Positions 1 to 8,698 of a stretch of DNA of 64,000 nt are shown here, piece after piece. The notes under the pieces were generated by a model that did no database searches, was not told the origin of the DNA, and worked only from the letters and a program-made list of their open reading frames with translations. Source of the stretch: Aradus depressus (taxonomy: Eukaryota > Arthropoda > Insecta > Hemiptera > Aradidae); NCBI GenBank assembly GCA_963662175.1, contig OY759221.1:24849027-24913026 (forward strand), written 5' to 3'. The first letter of the stretch is position 1; each line of letters starts with the position of its first letter. A program made the translations under genes and the position numbers.

Positions 1-84
1 GTCAGCGAGACAATAGAATAAAAAAATGTCTAGAAGTACTGAGACCATATGATTTCAATACTGAATTTGAGAACTAAGTTACAG

Positions 85-107
85 ATGGCGCTATCCAATA
101 GCGCCAT
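85..107. repeat. perfect 10-bp hairpin
   Basis: ATGGCGCTAT and its exact inverse flank a 3-base loop. No partner or gene context is visible; it may be the tip of an unrecognised element. Confidence 0.5.
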
Positions 108-210
108 TTCTTAGCGCAAAAGTAGTAGATTTTAAATTCAAAAACTTACATAAGATCAAATTCTTTACCCCCCTCCCCTATAGTAAGAATTAGTAATATT
201 GAGCTTATAA

Positions 211-258
211 CCCCCCCCCCCCCCCCCCCCCCCCCCATTATACACCCCCCCCCCCCCC
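211..258. repeat. two poly-C runs
   Basis: 26 C residues at 211-236 and 14 C at 245-258 are separated by a short AT-rich spacer. True length is uncertain because such homopolymers are prone to sequencing and assembly error. Confidence 0.9.
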
Positions 259-284
259 TAAATGCCTTACGTAATTTATGAATG

Positions 285-402
285 AACCCTTAGGTGAATT
301 AACTTAGATAGGCAACATGTAGGACTCCAACAGTACAGTCGGGCTCCAGAGCTACGAAAGAGCAGCGCTCTGATAGTTGATATGACCTAGTGTGGTGTCA
401 TA
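285..402 (+). mobile_element. SINE-1 3' fragment
   Basis: A diverged 3' half of SINE-1. It matches the stretch that begins TAGGTGAATAA, runs through AGTCGGGCTC and GCGCTCTG and ends near GATATGACCT in better copies such as 59966-60309. The tRNA-like head is missing. Confidence 0.7.
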
Positions 403-633
403 AATCCCTAAGTTCCTTTTCCAGTAACACGAAGTATAGGGGAAGTTATGTAATCGGTCAGAAACTCGATGTTATGTTTTCAACTGAATTTCATCCGACT
501 CTCAAATTGTCTCTATGTTTGTATATGTCTATGAACACGATAACTAAAATGAATGTTTCGACAATTCGAAACAGCATGAGGACGACACATATAAATTTTC
601 AGTTGAATATAAAAAGGGGGGTGAGTAGAGAGG

Positions 634-867
634 GTTTCTTCGTCCTCCCCAGCTCTAATGAGCACTCCCACCTTGGGACTCACCCAGACCTACTTTGGGG
701 TATGAAGGTAGTATAGCAATGTGGTAGCAGGTATGGAGGTTGTATAGCAATGTGATAGCAGGTATGGAGATCGTATAGCAATGTGATTCCCTAGGTTTAG
801 AGCTGCGTCGGGTGCTGACGTCACCCACCACCTCAATGACGTCACATCCGGCCCAGGACGAAGAAAC
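634..867. mobile_element. MITE-like insert with 13-bp terminal inverted repeats
   Basis: GTTTCTTCGTCCT at 634-646 is exactly inverted as AGGACGAAGAAAC at 855-867. The insert interrupts a Rep-A copy and contains a short tandem array plus two TGACGTCA-type palindromes near 818 and 838. Superfamily is not identifiable from the TIR. Confidence 0.6.
699..788 (+). repeat. 31-bp tandem repeat, 3 copies
   Basis: The unit starts GGTATGRAGR and contains GTATAGCAATGTG. Copies start at 699, 730 and 761 and differ at only a few positions. Confidence 0.9.
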
Positions 868-1070
868 TTCCGTACTAGGGTGAGATCAGAGGAGAGGCTC
901 AACTCAAAAAATCCTAAAAATTGCCTATGTAATGAATGCATTGACACAAAAGTTTATATTAAGATTCAGAAGGTCATGTTTAATTCAACTATTGATTAGA
1001 GGGAGAGCGAAAACTTAGTTGATTAATTTGTTTTGGGGAAGTACATTGGAGATGATTCACCCACAACTTT

Positions 1071-1479
1071 ATCTTATTAGTATAATGAAAGGATATAATA
1101 GTTGCTGATTATACTTCAACCTCGATAATCAAGTGAGGTAAACACTTACGAGGTCGAGTAACTACCCAATCAAGAGTATTCTAATTGAGAAATGTAAATA
1201 TTTACTCCTGATTTGGAGTGTTTTACTATGGTAAACTTGACTTGGTATACTTTGAATATATTCGTATGTATGTACTACATGCAGAAATTACAATATTGAA
1301 TTATGGATTTAGCTTCGTTTACGTTTAAGGTAATGTAGAGGCTTAGTCTAAAAATATATATTTGATATGACCATAATAGAACTACTATACTTACTACGTT
1401 TTTACAGAACTCTCTTCCTCCTCTTACCCCTCTCAAATTCATTTCATACTAACGTTAGCACTAAAACTCTAATAACTTG
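1071..1479. other. unassigned AT-rich DNA
   Basis: No long frame, no RNA gene and no repeat shared with the rest of the window was recognised here. Confidence 0.5.
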
Positions 1480-1782
1480 GTTTGTAATGAATTTATTGAC
1501 ATGAAATTTCTTATGTACATTCAAAAACGACACATATCAATTTTCAGTGGAATCAGCCGAAGGGGAGGGGGAATTAGAGGCTCGACTCAAATAGCCTAAT
1601 AACTGCCGATGTAATTAATGTACCGACACAAAATTTAGTATGAGGATACAGCAAACACTATGTAAGTCCTAATATTGAATTTTAACAAGAATAGTCGATT
1701 GGCTTTCGAGGGAGAGAGAAAAAATAGTTGACGAAAACGTTCTGGGGAAGTACGTAGCCGGTGATTCACCGACAACTTTTCA
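1480..1782 (+). mobile_element. Rep-A 3' half
   Basis: Contains two internal units (TGTAATGAATTTATTGACATG near 1485 and TGCCGATGTAATTAATG near 1607), the GGGAGAG block and the 3' end GGGGAAGTACGTAGCCGG with its GGTGATTCACC hairpin. The 5' stem-loop is absent. Confidence 0.85.
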
Positions 1783-2119
1783 TCATGAGTTTTGTGTAAA
1801 TTCAGACTATTATTCCTAGTGAAATATTAGCAGTAAAGTTTAATGAAGGAGTATAATTCTAGCATATAATAAAAAAATAATAAAAATAAAACATGTATTA
1901 ACCTATTGTATTAGTTATGATAATAGTTAAACGAAATAAAAATAGATGAATGGCATTGAAAACACTTTAATAAAGAGACAGGTCTATTGTGATCTGCTCC
2001 CATTTCTGAATATAAAGGTGGATTTATAAAAATTTATTATTAGGTCAGTTTTTCATTTCATGGTGATTCAGTCTATTAAAAATAGTATTCTTAGTAGGTA
2101 AATAAAACTGTAAGGAGCT
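1783..2119. other. unassigned AT-rich DNA
   Basis: A-rich stretch around 1868-1895, otherwise nothing recognisable. Confidence 0.5.
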
Positions 2120-2283
2120 GTTTGTATATTTATACTTACAGCTATACGAAGTATAGGGGAACTTATGTAATCATTCGGGCAGTTATCACAGGAATTTGTA
2201 TATTATTACTTACAGCTATACGAAGTGTAGGGGAACTTATGTAATTATTCGGGCAGTTTTCACAGGAATTTGTATATTATTAC
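2120..2283 (+). repeat. 74-bp tandem duplication of the Rep-A 5' stem-loop
   Basis: Two units, each carrying ACAGCTATACGAAGTRTAGG followed by GGAACTTATGTAAT. The GCTATACGAA box occurs at 2141 and again at 2215. Only the terminal hairpin of Rep-A is amplified, with a short linker containing TTCGGGCAGTT. Confidence 0.85.
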
Positions 2284-2960
2284 TATACAGTTGCGCTACA
2301 GGTACTAGTAGGAGCCGCCCCCATTGACTTGATCTTGGATGGGGCTGTCGCTTCGTATTTCTGTAGACGCAACATGCCCTTAGGAGCAGATATTGATGAG
2401 CCCTTACGTATAGCCCTAGAGGAAGAGATGCGCGGACAGTCCAGACCAGTGCGCTTGAAAGGACATCGTCCAGAATTGGATTGTGGAAAAATGGCAACAA
2501 CGTTGGTCACGATGCCCGAATGGCCGAACGACGTACGCATACTTCCCGGATGTCCGGGTACGCCTTGACTCAACATGGGTACAGCCTAATCACTGGACAT
2601 CTCAAATATTATCAGGTCATGGTGATTTCAACTCAAAGCTGTTCTTCTTTCACAGGAAGAACACCCCGAACTGTTCGTGCGGCGGTATCGAGACTGCAGA
2701 ACATGTGGTCCTCGAATGTCCGCTGTACGACCAAGCTAGGGTGGTTCAGATGCTAGTCAGACTACCTTATTTTTGACATCCTGCGAAATAATCACTTCTC
2801 ACTACATCAGCCATCTTCATATTAAGCTAGGGTGGAGTTGATCAATGGGACAAGATCGTATTTGGGACTAGATCTACGGCAGATGGTGACGGAAACAGAC
2901 TACCCGATGTTCTGCCGATTCGTCGGCTCCTGGCGGGAACAGAAACAGGCAAGATAGTAA
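2284..2960 (+). pseudogene. non-LTR retrotransposon (R1/I-type) RT tail and C-terminal zinc-knuckle region, decayed
   Basis: Degenerate C-terminus of a LINE ORF2. From 2284 a frame reads TVALQVLVGAAPIDLILDGA, like the end of a reverse-transcriptase domain in the R1/I group. It shifts near 2480 to a frame with LSGHGDFNSKLFFF and a CSCG...H...C zinc knuckle (around 2655-2730). The knuckle block is followed by QARV, then a 79-bp FB-1 insertion, after which ELINGT and SYLGLDL continue the ORF. At least one frameshift plus the insertion make it non-functional. The 5' end joins the tandem repeat at 2120-2283. Confidence 0.75.
2745..2823 (+). mobile_element. FB-1, heavily 5'-truncated copy with 12-bp target-site duplication
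   Basis: 79 bp inserted in the LINE. The last 67 or so bases (TCAGACTACCTTATTTTTGA through CATATT) are identical to the 3' end of the FB-1 copy at 3388-3878. AAGCTAGGGTGG occurs at 2733-2744 and again at 2824-2835, a target-site duplication that restores the LINE frame when one copy is removed. About 12 bases at the left end (TTCAGATGCTAG) are not in the other FB-1 copies. Confidence 0.85.
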
Positions 2961-2975
2961 CCCCTTGATCCCCGA

Positions 2976-3160
2976 GCTTTGACGATTACTCCCGATAGAA
3001 ACTGTATCGACACGAAATTGTATATATGTAACCAGAACGTACGACATTCAGTCCAGAACACCATAAGGATGACAGCATTTTCAGGTAAATCGGCTAAACG
3101 GAAGGGAGGTTCAGATGCTTAACACAAATATCCTAATAACCACCGATGATTTCGTAATAA
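2976..3160 (+). mobile_element. Rep-A internal fragment
   Basis: Has ACTCCCGATAGAAACTGTATC followed by CGACACGAAATTGTATATAT and the AAATCGGCTAAACGGAAGG block. Both ends are missing; it abuts a SINE-1 piece. Confidence 0.7.
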
Positions 3161-3163
3161 AGA

Positions 3164-3359
3164 CTCATGCCCAGGCTTTAACTTATCTATCGCCTACCAC
3201 CAGAGGGTTGTAAATCTGTCTTTAATTTTGCTTACCCTAAATTTTTATTTACTTAGGTTAGGGGTCTTTAACGAGTACCTGACATTGTACAAACTCGGGA
3301 CCATCGCTTAACCTCCCATCCGAAGGACGGCGTGCTCAAGGCTTTTTCACTTCCTAGAC
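3164..3359 (-). mobile_element. SINE-1 3' part
   Basis: Reverse-strand copy beginning at its 3' end with GACTCATGCCC, through GGGGTCTTTAACGAGTACCT and CATCCGAAGGACGGCGTG. The tRNA-like head is missing beyond 3359. Confidence 0.85.
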
Positions 3360-3387
3360 AAAAAATTATTCCTAGATAAATATTCCT

Positions 3388-3878
3388 TCGCAGGATGTCA
3401 AAAATAAGGTAGTCTGACCTCTCACAGATTTTTTATTTAAGTAAGCTAGCCGGCTTTCGAGGTTTCCCTCATCATCAGGCAGTCTGATAAAAAATTTGAA
3501 TAAACTAAATAATAAAAATAAATAAATAAAAATCTACAACAAACATTAACAATTTAAAATATCATGGATGGGGACAGACGAGTTATTCCTGTCCACCATC
3601 TGAGTCACAACTCTTGAGAGTTGTGACTCAGATGGTGGACAGGAATAACTCGTCTGTCCCCATCCATGATATTTTAAATTGTTAATGTTTGTTGTAGATT
3701 TTTATTTATTTTTGTTATTTAGTTTATTCAAATTTTTTATCAGACTGCCTGATGATGAGGGAAACCTCGAAAGCCGGCTAGCTTACTTAAATAAAAAATC
3801 TGTGAGAGGTCAGACTACCTTATTTTTGACATCCTGCGAAATAATCACTTCTCACTACATCAGCCATCTTCATATTAA
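3388..3878 (+). mobile_element. FB-1 foldback element, 491 bp, with 11-bp target-site duplication
   Basis: An almost perfect palindrome centred near 3611 (CAACTCTTGAGAGTTG). The left arm from 3388 is the inverse of the right arm to about 3841, and the right arm runs some 37 bases further to CATATTAA. TAAATATTCCT at 3377-3387 is repeated at 3879-3889 as a target-site duplication. Each arm contains GCCTGATGATGAGG and CCTCGAAAGCCGGC, a hammerhead-like core. One intact 3' end and one shortened arm suggest retrotransposition with 5' truncation rather than cut-and-paste movement. Frames inside it are palindrome artefacts. Confidence 0.9.
3749..3782 (+). ncRNA. hammerhead-ribozyme-like motif in the FB-1 right arm
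   Basis: CTGATGA (3749-3755), one extra T, then a stem GAGG/CCTC closed by a GAAA tetraloop, GAAA (3769-3772), the palindrome AGCCGGCT forming a loop-less stem III, the UH position A3780, and GC pairing back to GC for a short stem I. The order of strands fits a type I hammerhead. The extra base after the core and the 2-bp stem I make activity uncertain; a stem III without a loop would need dimerisation. The mirror copy lies on the minus strand of the left arm. Confidence 0.45.
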
Positions 3879-3907
3879 TAAATATTCCTGTGTAATACAC
3901 GGATTTT

Positions 3908-3990
3908 CAATCCAATTAGTTTGAGGGAGAGCAAAAACTTAGTTGATTAATTGACACTGGGGATGTACATTATCAGTGATCCACTGACGG
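3908..3990 (+). mobile_element. Rep-A 3' tip
   Basis: GAGGGAGAGCAAAAACTTAG and GGGGATGTACATTATCAGTG, ending at the GATCCACTGAC hairpin. Confidence 0.75.
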
Positions 3991-4283
3991 GCGAGATAAC
4001 TGTTCTTAGAACTACAAAATGTCAAAGTGATGACCTGATTTCTTCTTCAGGGTCTGTCTTTCTAGCTGTCTGTCCCATTTCCCTTGACGTAAGAGCTTTG
4101 CTAACCTGCCAAAAGTAAAGTGGAGACTCCAGACTGACAGATAAAACGAGTGTAACAAACACCAAGAGATCAAACACTCACAATCAGTAGAGACATTCTC
4201 TACAATAGACCACTCAATTTACTGAGATTTGTCACAAAATACTAGACAATTTAACAGAATTTTACTTTTCCAGTTAAAATAAT

Positions 4284-4405
4284 TATAGGGAAAGGGAAGG
4301 AAATCGATAAGAAAGTTGATGTTGAGTTTTGCCAGAATTTCATATTTCCCGACCCCATTTTTCTAAAATTAGAAAGAAAAAAAATCCTTTGTCTGTGAAC
4401 ATTAT
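4284..4405 (+). mobile_element. Rep-A 5' fragment, diverged
   Basis: Contains GATGTTGAGTTTTGCCAGAA, TTTCCCGACCCC and CTGTGAACAT in the order seen at the 5' side of Rep-A. The body is lost. Confidence 0.5.
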
Positions 4406-4460
4406 GTATGAAAGTATAAACACAATATTTTATTTTTAAAATGTTTTAATTTTTTATTTT

Positions 4461-4950
4461 TGACGTGAAAACGTCTATTCGCTCGTTAAGCACAATGATA
4501 GCCGGTCAAACTTTCTTGTGTTACAAAATACCGTCAGATTTCAATCGAAAATAACTACGAGACTAATAATGCGATAACATCGGTTGAGGTCACAATGGAT
4601 AGAGCATGTTTGTACGTGTTTGTTTTGCCTGTGACGTTATCGGGCTAGTGTGGGCGCCGGCGGATGATAGTTGCGAATTAGCGTTGTGTAAAATTGGAAA
4701 TTAGTGTAGCGTGATAACGCGTTTAGATAGGACGTTGATTCTGGTGTCATTGTAAAGAGATTGAGAAGCACTACTAGTACTCAAAGTGAAACAATAAAAA
4801 TATTAGCTGAAATATAAGTAAAATCGGTATTAAATTGTAAACTGCAAAAAAAAAAAAAAAGCTACGGCAGCATCGAAAAGATAATGAAAATGATTTTATC
4901 CCGACGTTTTCACGGAAAATCTACGGCGTGGACCTTGACTACGCCCTAAT
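4461..4950 (+). mobile_element. Hel-D, non-autonomous Helentron-like element, copy 1
   Basis: 490 bp shared with 19498-20064 and 37881-38488. It starts TGACGTGAAAACGTC. The 11-mer GTGAAAACGTC (4465-4475) recurs inverted as GACGTTTTCAC at 4903-4913, just upstream of a 3' hairpin GGCGTGG/CTACGCC (about 4925-4945) followed by CTAATG and a T run. Subterminal inverted repeats plus a 3'-terminal hairpin are typical of Helentrons and their non-autonomous derivatives. No Rep/helicase frame is present. Family assignment is inference. Confidence 0.55.
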
Positions 4951-4964
4951 GTTTTTTTTTAAAT

Positions 4965-5070
4965 TTATTTATTTTTTTGGCCTTATGTACAATGAATATT
5001 AGCCATGTTTTGTGTTATCAAGTGACTTACAACATCCATGGCCCCGGGGGAGGGAGTTCTATGTATGAAA
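4965..5070 (-). mobile_element. SINE-2 3' part
   Basis: Reverse strand of the SINE-2 tail: TTTTGGCCTTATGTACAATG, ATATTAGCCATG, then ACTTACAACATCCATGG and a GGGAGGGAG head-side block. The T run at the left is the inverted poly-A tail. The tRNA-like head is replaced by TTCAGAATTTCATGATGAAT, a string that also lies beside a SINE piece at 34973. Confidence 0.75.
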
Positions 5071-5194
5071 TTCAGAATTTCATGATGAATAATTAATATA
5101 ATATATTTAAACTATTATTTATTTTCTTTTATTTTATATTTATTAGCTATGTCAATGTGTATTATCTAGTTATATACGACTTGTTGTTTCTGTT

Positions 5195-5548
5195 GAGCCC
5201 CCCCTTGATCGCTATTCTGCCGATTTCACAAAAAATTAATAGTTGTCGTTCTTGTGAGGTTTTTAATTTAGATATGATTTTTTTTGTTGTCATTCTTTAC
5301 GACAGTTATTAGAGTTTTTAAATTTTAGCCTCCCCTAATCCCTCCTTCCCTTTGGCCATTTTGCTGAAAATCAATAGATGTCCTTATGGATTTCTAGATA
5401 TACATATAAATTTTCGTGTCGATGCATTCATTCTATCAGGTTTTAGCGTCATACACACTCACTGACAGCTATTTTTAATTTTGTGTCGAAAAACATGAAA
5501 TTCAGGTGATAACTCAACTTAGAATTTCTGATAGATTACATAACTTAA
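5195..5548 (-). mobile_element. Rep-A 5' two-thirds
   Basis: Reverse-strand copy: AGCCCCCCTTGATCG, CTTTGGCCATTTTGCTGAAA, CATTCATTCTATCAG, AAAACATGAAATTCAGG and GATTACATAACTT. Truncated at the terminal stem-loop where a SINE-1 head follows. Confidence 0.85.
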
Positions 5549-5550
5549 GG

Positions 5551-5600
5551 GTTTCGGCCGAGTTTCGAACCCTCGATCTTGAACTTACAGCGCCCCGGCC
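5551..5600 (-). mobile_element. SINE-1 tRNA-like head only
   Basis: TCGGCCGAGTTTCGAACCCT is the inverse of the B-box region, followed by GATCTTGAACTTACAGCGCC. Body missing. Confidence 0.65.
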
Positions 5601-5765
5601 CCCACGTTATATCAGCATTTAGTATGATGTTTCAGTAACTATGTATGTTAACACATTGATTTTAAGCTCTTATGGTCTATTGGTTTGAAGGAAGAGAAGA
5701 AAGTTAGTCAATTTAGTAACTGTGCTGTGGAAACACATTGCCGGTGACTCAGGTCGCCATTTTAC
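5601..5765 (+). mobile_element. Rep-A 3' part
   Basis: TTTAGTATGATG, GGTTTGAAGGAAGAG, then GTGCTGTGGAAACACATTGCCGG in degenerate form with GGTGACTCAGG. Confidence 0.6.
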
Positions 5766-5817
5766 TTGAGTATAATGTACAATGATATTAATTGTTTTTT
5801 TCTTCGTTATGTTACAG

Positions 5818-5870
5818 GTATGTGTCCAGTTACTTTCATAGCTGTTTCTGTTGTGTATGAAACTTTTAAG
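5818..5870 (+). other. weak candidate internal exon
   Basis: A T-rich tract ending TTCGTTATGTTACAG precedes 5818, and AAG|GTATGA follows at 5870. One frame through the 53 bases is open (MCPVTFIAVSVVYETFK). Splice-like strings occur often by chance in AT-rich DNA, there is no neighbouring exon, and I have no homology for the peptide. Confidence 0.12.
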
Positions 5871-5939
5871 GTATGATTACATTAGCTTAAAATATTAACT
5901 TATTTCTTTAAGATTGATTGACCACTGATAAATAGTTAT

Positions 5940-6378
5940 TCAAAATATATTGCCCCCTCCCCTGAACCACCATTTCTCTTCAGTCAATATCGCTGAAATT
6001 TGACAGGATACGTCTCCATTGGGTTTTATCTTTAAATATGAAATTTCATGTCGATTCATTTATTACATCAGCAATTATTAGGGTTTATGAGTTGAGCCCC
6101 CATTCGGAGCCCTTCTCCCTTCTGCCGATTTCGCTGAAAATTAATAAGTGTCGCCCTTATGGGAATTTGGCCCCACATATAACATTTTTTTATTTATTCT
6201 ATCGGCAGTTGTTAGAGCTTTTGTGTTAAACCTCCTTCCTAATCCCCCCTCCCCTTTGGTCGATCGTGTCACTGACACAAAAGAGTTCGTAAAACATGAA
6301 ATTCCGTTAAAAACTCCATATCGAATTTTTGACAAATTACATAACTTCTTCTATACTTCGTATTGCTGGGGAAGTAAA
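5940..6378 (-). mobile_element. Rep-A, nearly complete 5' two-thirds with terminal stem-loop
   Basis: Reads TTTCATGTCGATTCATTTAT, AGCAATTATTAGGG, ATCCCCCCTCCCCTTTGG, ACATGAAATTCCGT and ends at the stem-loop TATACTTCGTATTGCTGGGG. Two tandem internal units are clear. Short frames starting at 6038, 6141 and 6148 fall entirely inside it and I treat them as chance. Confidence 0.85.
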
Positions 6379-6921
6379 AAAAATAAAACAGTTATATCTG
6401 TATATCGCTATTATATAGTTCACTGTATGATTCACAGTTAACTGTGATAGTTTTATCCGTCAGATGCATAAATCATACGATTAGCTTAGTTAGAATGTTT
6501 ATCGTATTCTGGTGATATTTTTTTGTTGCTATACATCTTTTTCGACAGCACTAAAGTAAATAACTCAGTAGAAAAAATTTAAATCTATGAATTTTTTAAT
6601 TTACATATAAAATTTCGGATCCTGTAATTTAAGTGCTTATTATTGTTATTGTGAAATAAAATGTTCTAAAAAAATTATTCTAATTCTTTCTTACCTTCCT
6701 TTGGTCGTGGGTCCGCTAAGACTAACAGTTGTGAAAAATTAAAATGACATGAGGTGCAAAATACGTGAAATAAACTTAGACCATTCTGGTTTGATTATCT
6801 ATATTCTTAAAAAAAAAAACAATTGTGAAATACTTAAAACTATTGCTCAGAATCCTTGCTAGATTAATAAAAATTGAAATTATATCCTCTCGAAAATTAT
6901 TCTCTGGCTTTGTCTTTATAA
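6379..6921. other. unassigned AT-rich DNA
   Basis: Several A/T runs; no frame, RNA gene or shared repeat recognised. Confidence 0.5.
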
Positions 6922-7370
6922 TTGTTCAGAAATAAGGTACCTTATAGATTTAGTGTTGGTTGTAGTGAGAATTGGGTCCTGGAGTTGAACAATGATCAGC
7001 CTCCTCTGTCCGTTTCAATGGTTGATAAAAGCGCCAACGGTTCTCCCTCTGCTGATCTGGTGTTATATCCTGGCTGCTTTGCCCAGTGGGTGGAAAAAGA
7101 TGATCCTCTGTCTCTGGAGATATCTGATGAACATGTCCGATCCTCTCTCCATGGCGGCAACTGACGGAGTGGGCTTGTTCCTACCCCTCAGGTGGCAAAA
7201 GTCGAAGAATATTGATCCATATTGGGATCCGCTCACAGGAACTTTCCCGCCCTCCGGAAATCTCCTGGGTGCCTATTGGTGGCTCAGTCCCCCTCCTTGG
7301 TTTCTCCATACTGTCGTGTCTCTTCTAGGACCGGTTTTCACTCCTTTGTTCCGAACTTATTTGAAACAAT
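6922..7370 (+). pseudogene. decayed reading frame of unknown origin
   Basis: A block visibly richer in GC than its surroundings. One frame from 6922 runs about 80 codons to a stop at 7162, has a second stop near 7209 and resumes to about 7370, giving roughly 150 codons with two stops. The residues include VGCSENWVLELNNDQPPLS and VLYPGCFAQWVEKDD. A second frame (6992-7372) is uninterrupted for 126 codons but hydrophobic and compositionally odd. I do not recognise either product. It could be an old transposon ORF or a host exon relic. It ends exactly where a Rep-A copy begins. Confidence 0.35.
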
Positions 7371-7708
7371 AGATGTCCCTAATTTTGGACATTACAATCC
7401 ATACATTGACTATAACGGCACTTATTGCAGTTTTTATGTTAAATTACCTAGTCGCCCCTAAACCACCCTTTCTTTTGGCCGCATAGACTGAAAATTAATA
7501 GGTGTCCTTTCTATGGGGCTCAGGACACATAAAATTTCATGTTGATGCGTTCATTCTATATCGGCAGTATTCGTGTTCACAGACATACAGAAAGAATTTT
7601 TTTTTTTGAATGAAAGGGTAGGGAAACACGATATTCCGGTGAATACTCAACATCGAATTTCTGACAGATTACATAACTTCCTCTATACTTCATATAGCTG
7701 AGGACGTA
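7371..7708 (-). mobile_element. Rep-A 5' half with stem-loop remnant
   Basis: AAATTAATAGGTGTCC, CATTCTATATCGGCAG, TTCGTGTTCACAGACAT, then ATTACATAACTTCCTCTATA and CTTCATATAGCTGAGG. The stem-loop is partly degraded. Confidence 0.8.
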
Positions 7709-7743
7709 AAATAAAAAGTATATTAAATAATAAAGAAGACGAT

Positions 7744-7817
7744 TGTGATGAGTGGATTAAATTTATTCATTTCTCAGTCTTGTGATGAGTGGATTAAATT
7801 TATTCATCTCTCAGTCA
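7744..7817 (+). repeat. 37-bp tandem duplication
   Basis: TGTGATGAGTGGATTAAATT occurs at 7744 and at 7781 with a nearly identical remainder. Confidence 0.9.
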
Positions 7818-8504
7818 TAAATACTATGTTATGTATTCTTTTATAATTAGCCAATAATTATTGTTATAATTATTATTATTAAATTACGTTTCAAAACAAT
7901 AATATCCATGTTTTTGTTAACCTTTGGATTAACCTTGATTTTACTTTATCCATGGTACACGTCCTCATCATTTCCTCGGTTAATCGTGAGTGTATTTTAG
8001 AGGAAGTGGGATAAAAACAAACAGAATTCTGATTGATTTCATGGTAGGGAAATTATTTCACCTATATTAACGAAATTTGGAGAAATATTCCTCCGAAAAA
8101 AATAAAACTTTTTGATTTTGTCCAAGATTTTCAGGTAAATTTTATGCTGATGTATATCTCTCAATTTATTCCAACTCGTCGTAAGTCCATAGATCGAGTA
8201 TATATCGACAAGAAATTTTAAATGAAAATCCTTCACTTATATATTTAATGTTTTAGCGTCAAGCAAAACAATTGATCAATTGATATGAATTTTCAAGGTA
8301 GACTTACCAAGGATAGTGTATTATTGTATACAAATATCGCTTTAATTAATCTGACATTTTAAATTTGGATATAATCATAAAAATAACTCTAATTAATCAT
8401 TGTAACGACAATAGTTCTTGACTCTAAAAGAATCCAAGGATAAGTTTAATGAGATTTAGTCTCCAATGAAGACTTCTTTTGGGGCAATCATGGAGAGAAA
8501 TAAC
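7818..8504. other. unassigned AT-rich DNA
   Basis: No repeat shared elsewhere in the window was seen. A 65-codon minus-strand frame at 8039-8236 has no recognisable features. Confidence 0.5.
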
Positions 8505-8697
8505 CACAAGCAGACAGGCCGAAGATATTCCTGGGTGATAATTCGAAGATGTTGGAGGATGGGATCCTGAACCTCAAAAGGAACGAGCTTCGGCAACTAA
8601 CAGTCTTCAGAGAACACGATCCGTTCATTAGACACCTACACACTGTTGGAGTCAAGGACAGTCCCACTTATGACAGACGACGGCTCACTTCCTGCGT
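8505..8697 (+). pseudogene. LINE ORF2 C-terminal remnant interrupted by mariner
   Basis: A frame reads LKRNELRQLTVFREHDPF and then IRHLHTVGVKDSP, resembling the RNase-H-to-zinc-knuckle junction of R1/I-type LINEs (LTGH..L..HL...G....P). The expected C..C of the knuckle is lost. A mariner copy is inserted at 8697-8698 and a few residues may continue after 9222. Similarity is short, so the assignment is moderate. Confidence 0.4.
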
Positions 8698-8698
8698 A

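Larger units (their letters stand above)
408..1070 (+). mobile_element. Rep-A copy split by a small TIR element
   Basis: The 5' part (408-633) has CACGAAGTATAGGGGAAGTT and the GAACACGATAACT box. The 3' part (868-1070) has GGGAGAGCGAAAACTTAG and GGGGAAGTACATTGG. Between them lies an unrelated inverted-repeat insert (634-867). The short frame starting at 390 that runs through this copy is not conserved in other copies, so I do not call it a gene. Confidence 0.8.

Noticed and set aside
2141..2156. loxP-like string (ATACTTCGTATAGC and its inverse) in the Rep-A end
   Set aside because: It shares about 11 bases with loxP by coincidence of the TATAC-GAA-GTATA hairpin. The 8-bp spacer and second arm are absent and no recombinase is present.
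6038..6229. Short Met-initiated frames such as MKFHVDSFITSAIIRV recurring at 6038, 37673 and 45566
   Set aside because: All lie in Rep-A and simply translate its repeated unit. The frame shifts between units and between copies, so they do not support a protein.
7744..7817. CRISPR-like direct repeats (also 10190-10313 and 699-788)
   Set aside because: Units are contiguous tandem copies without variable spacers, and the setting is eukaryotic.
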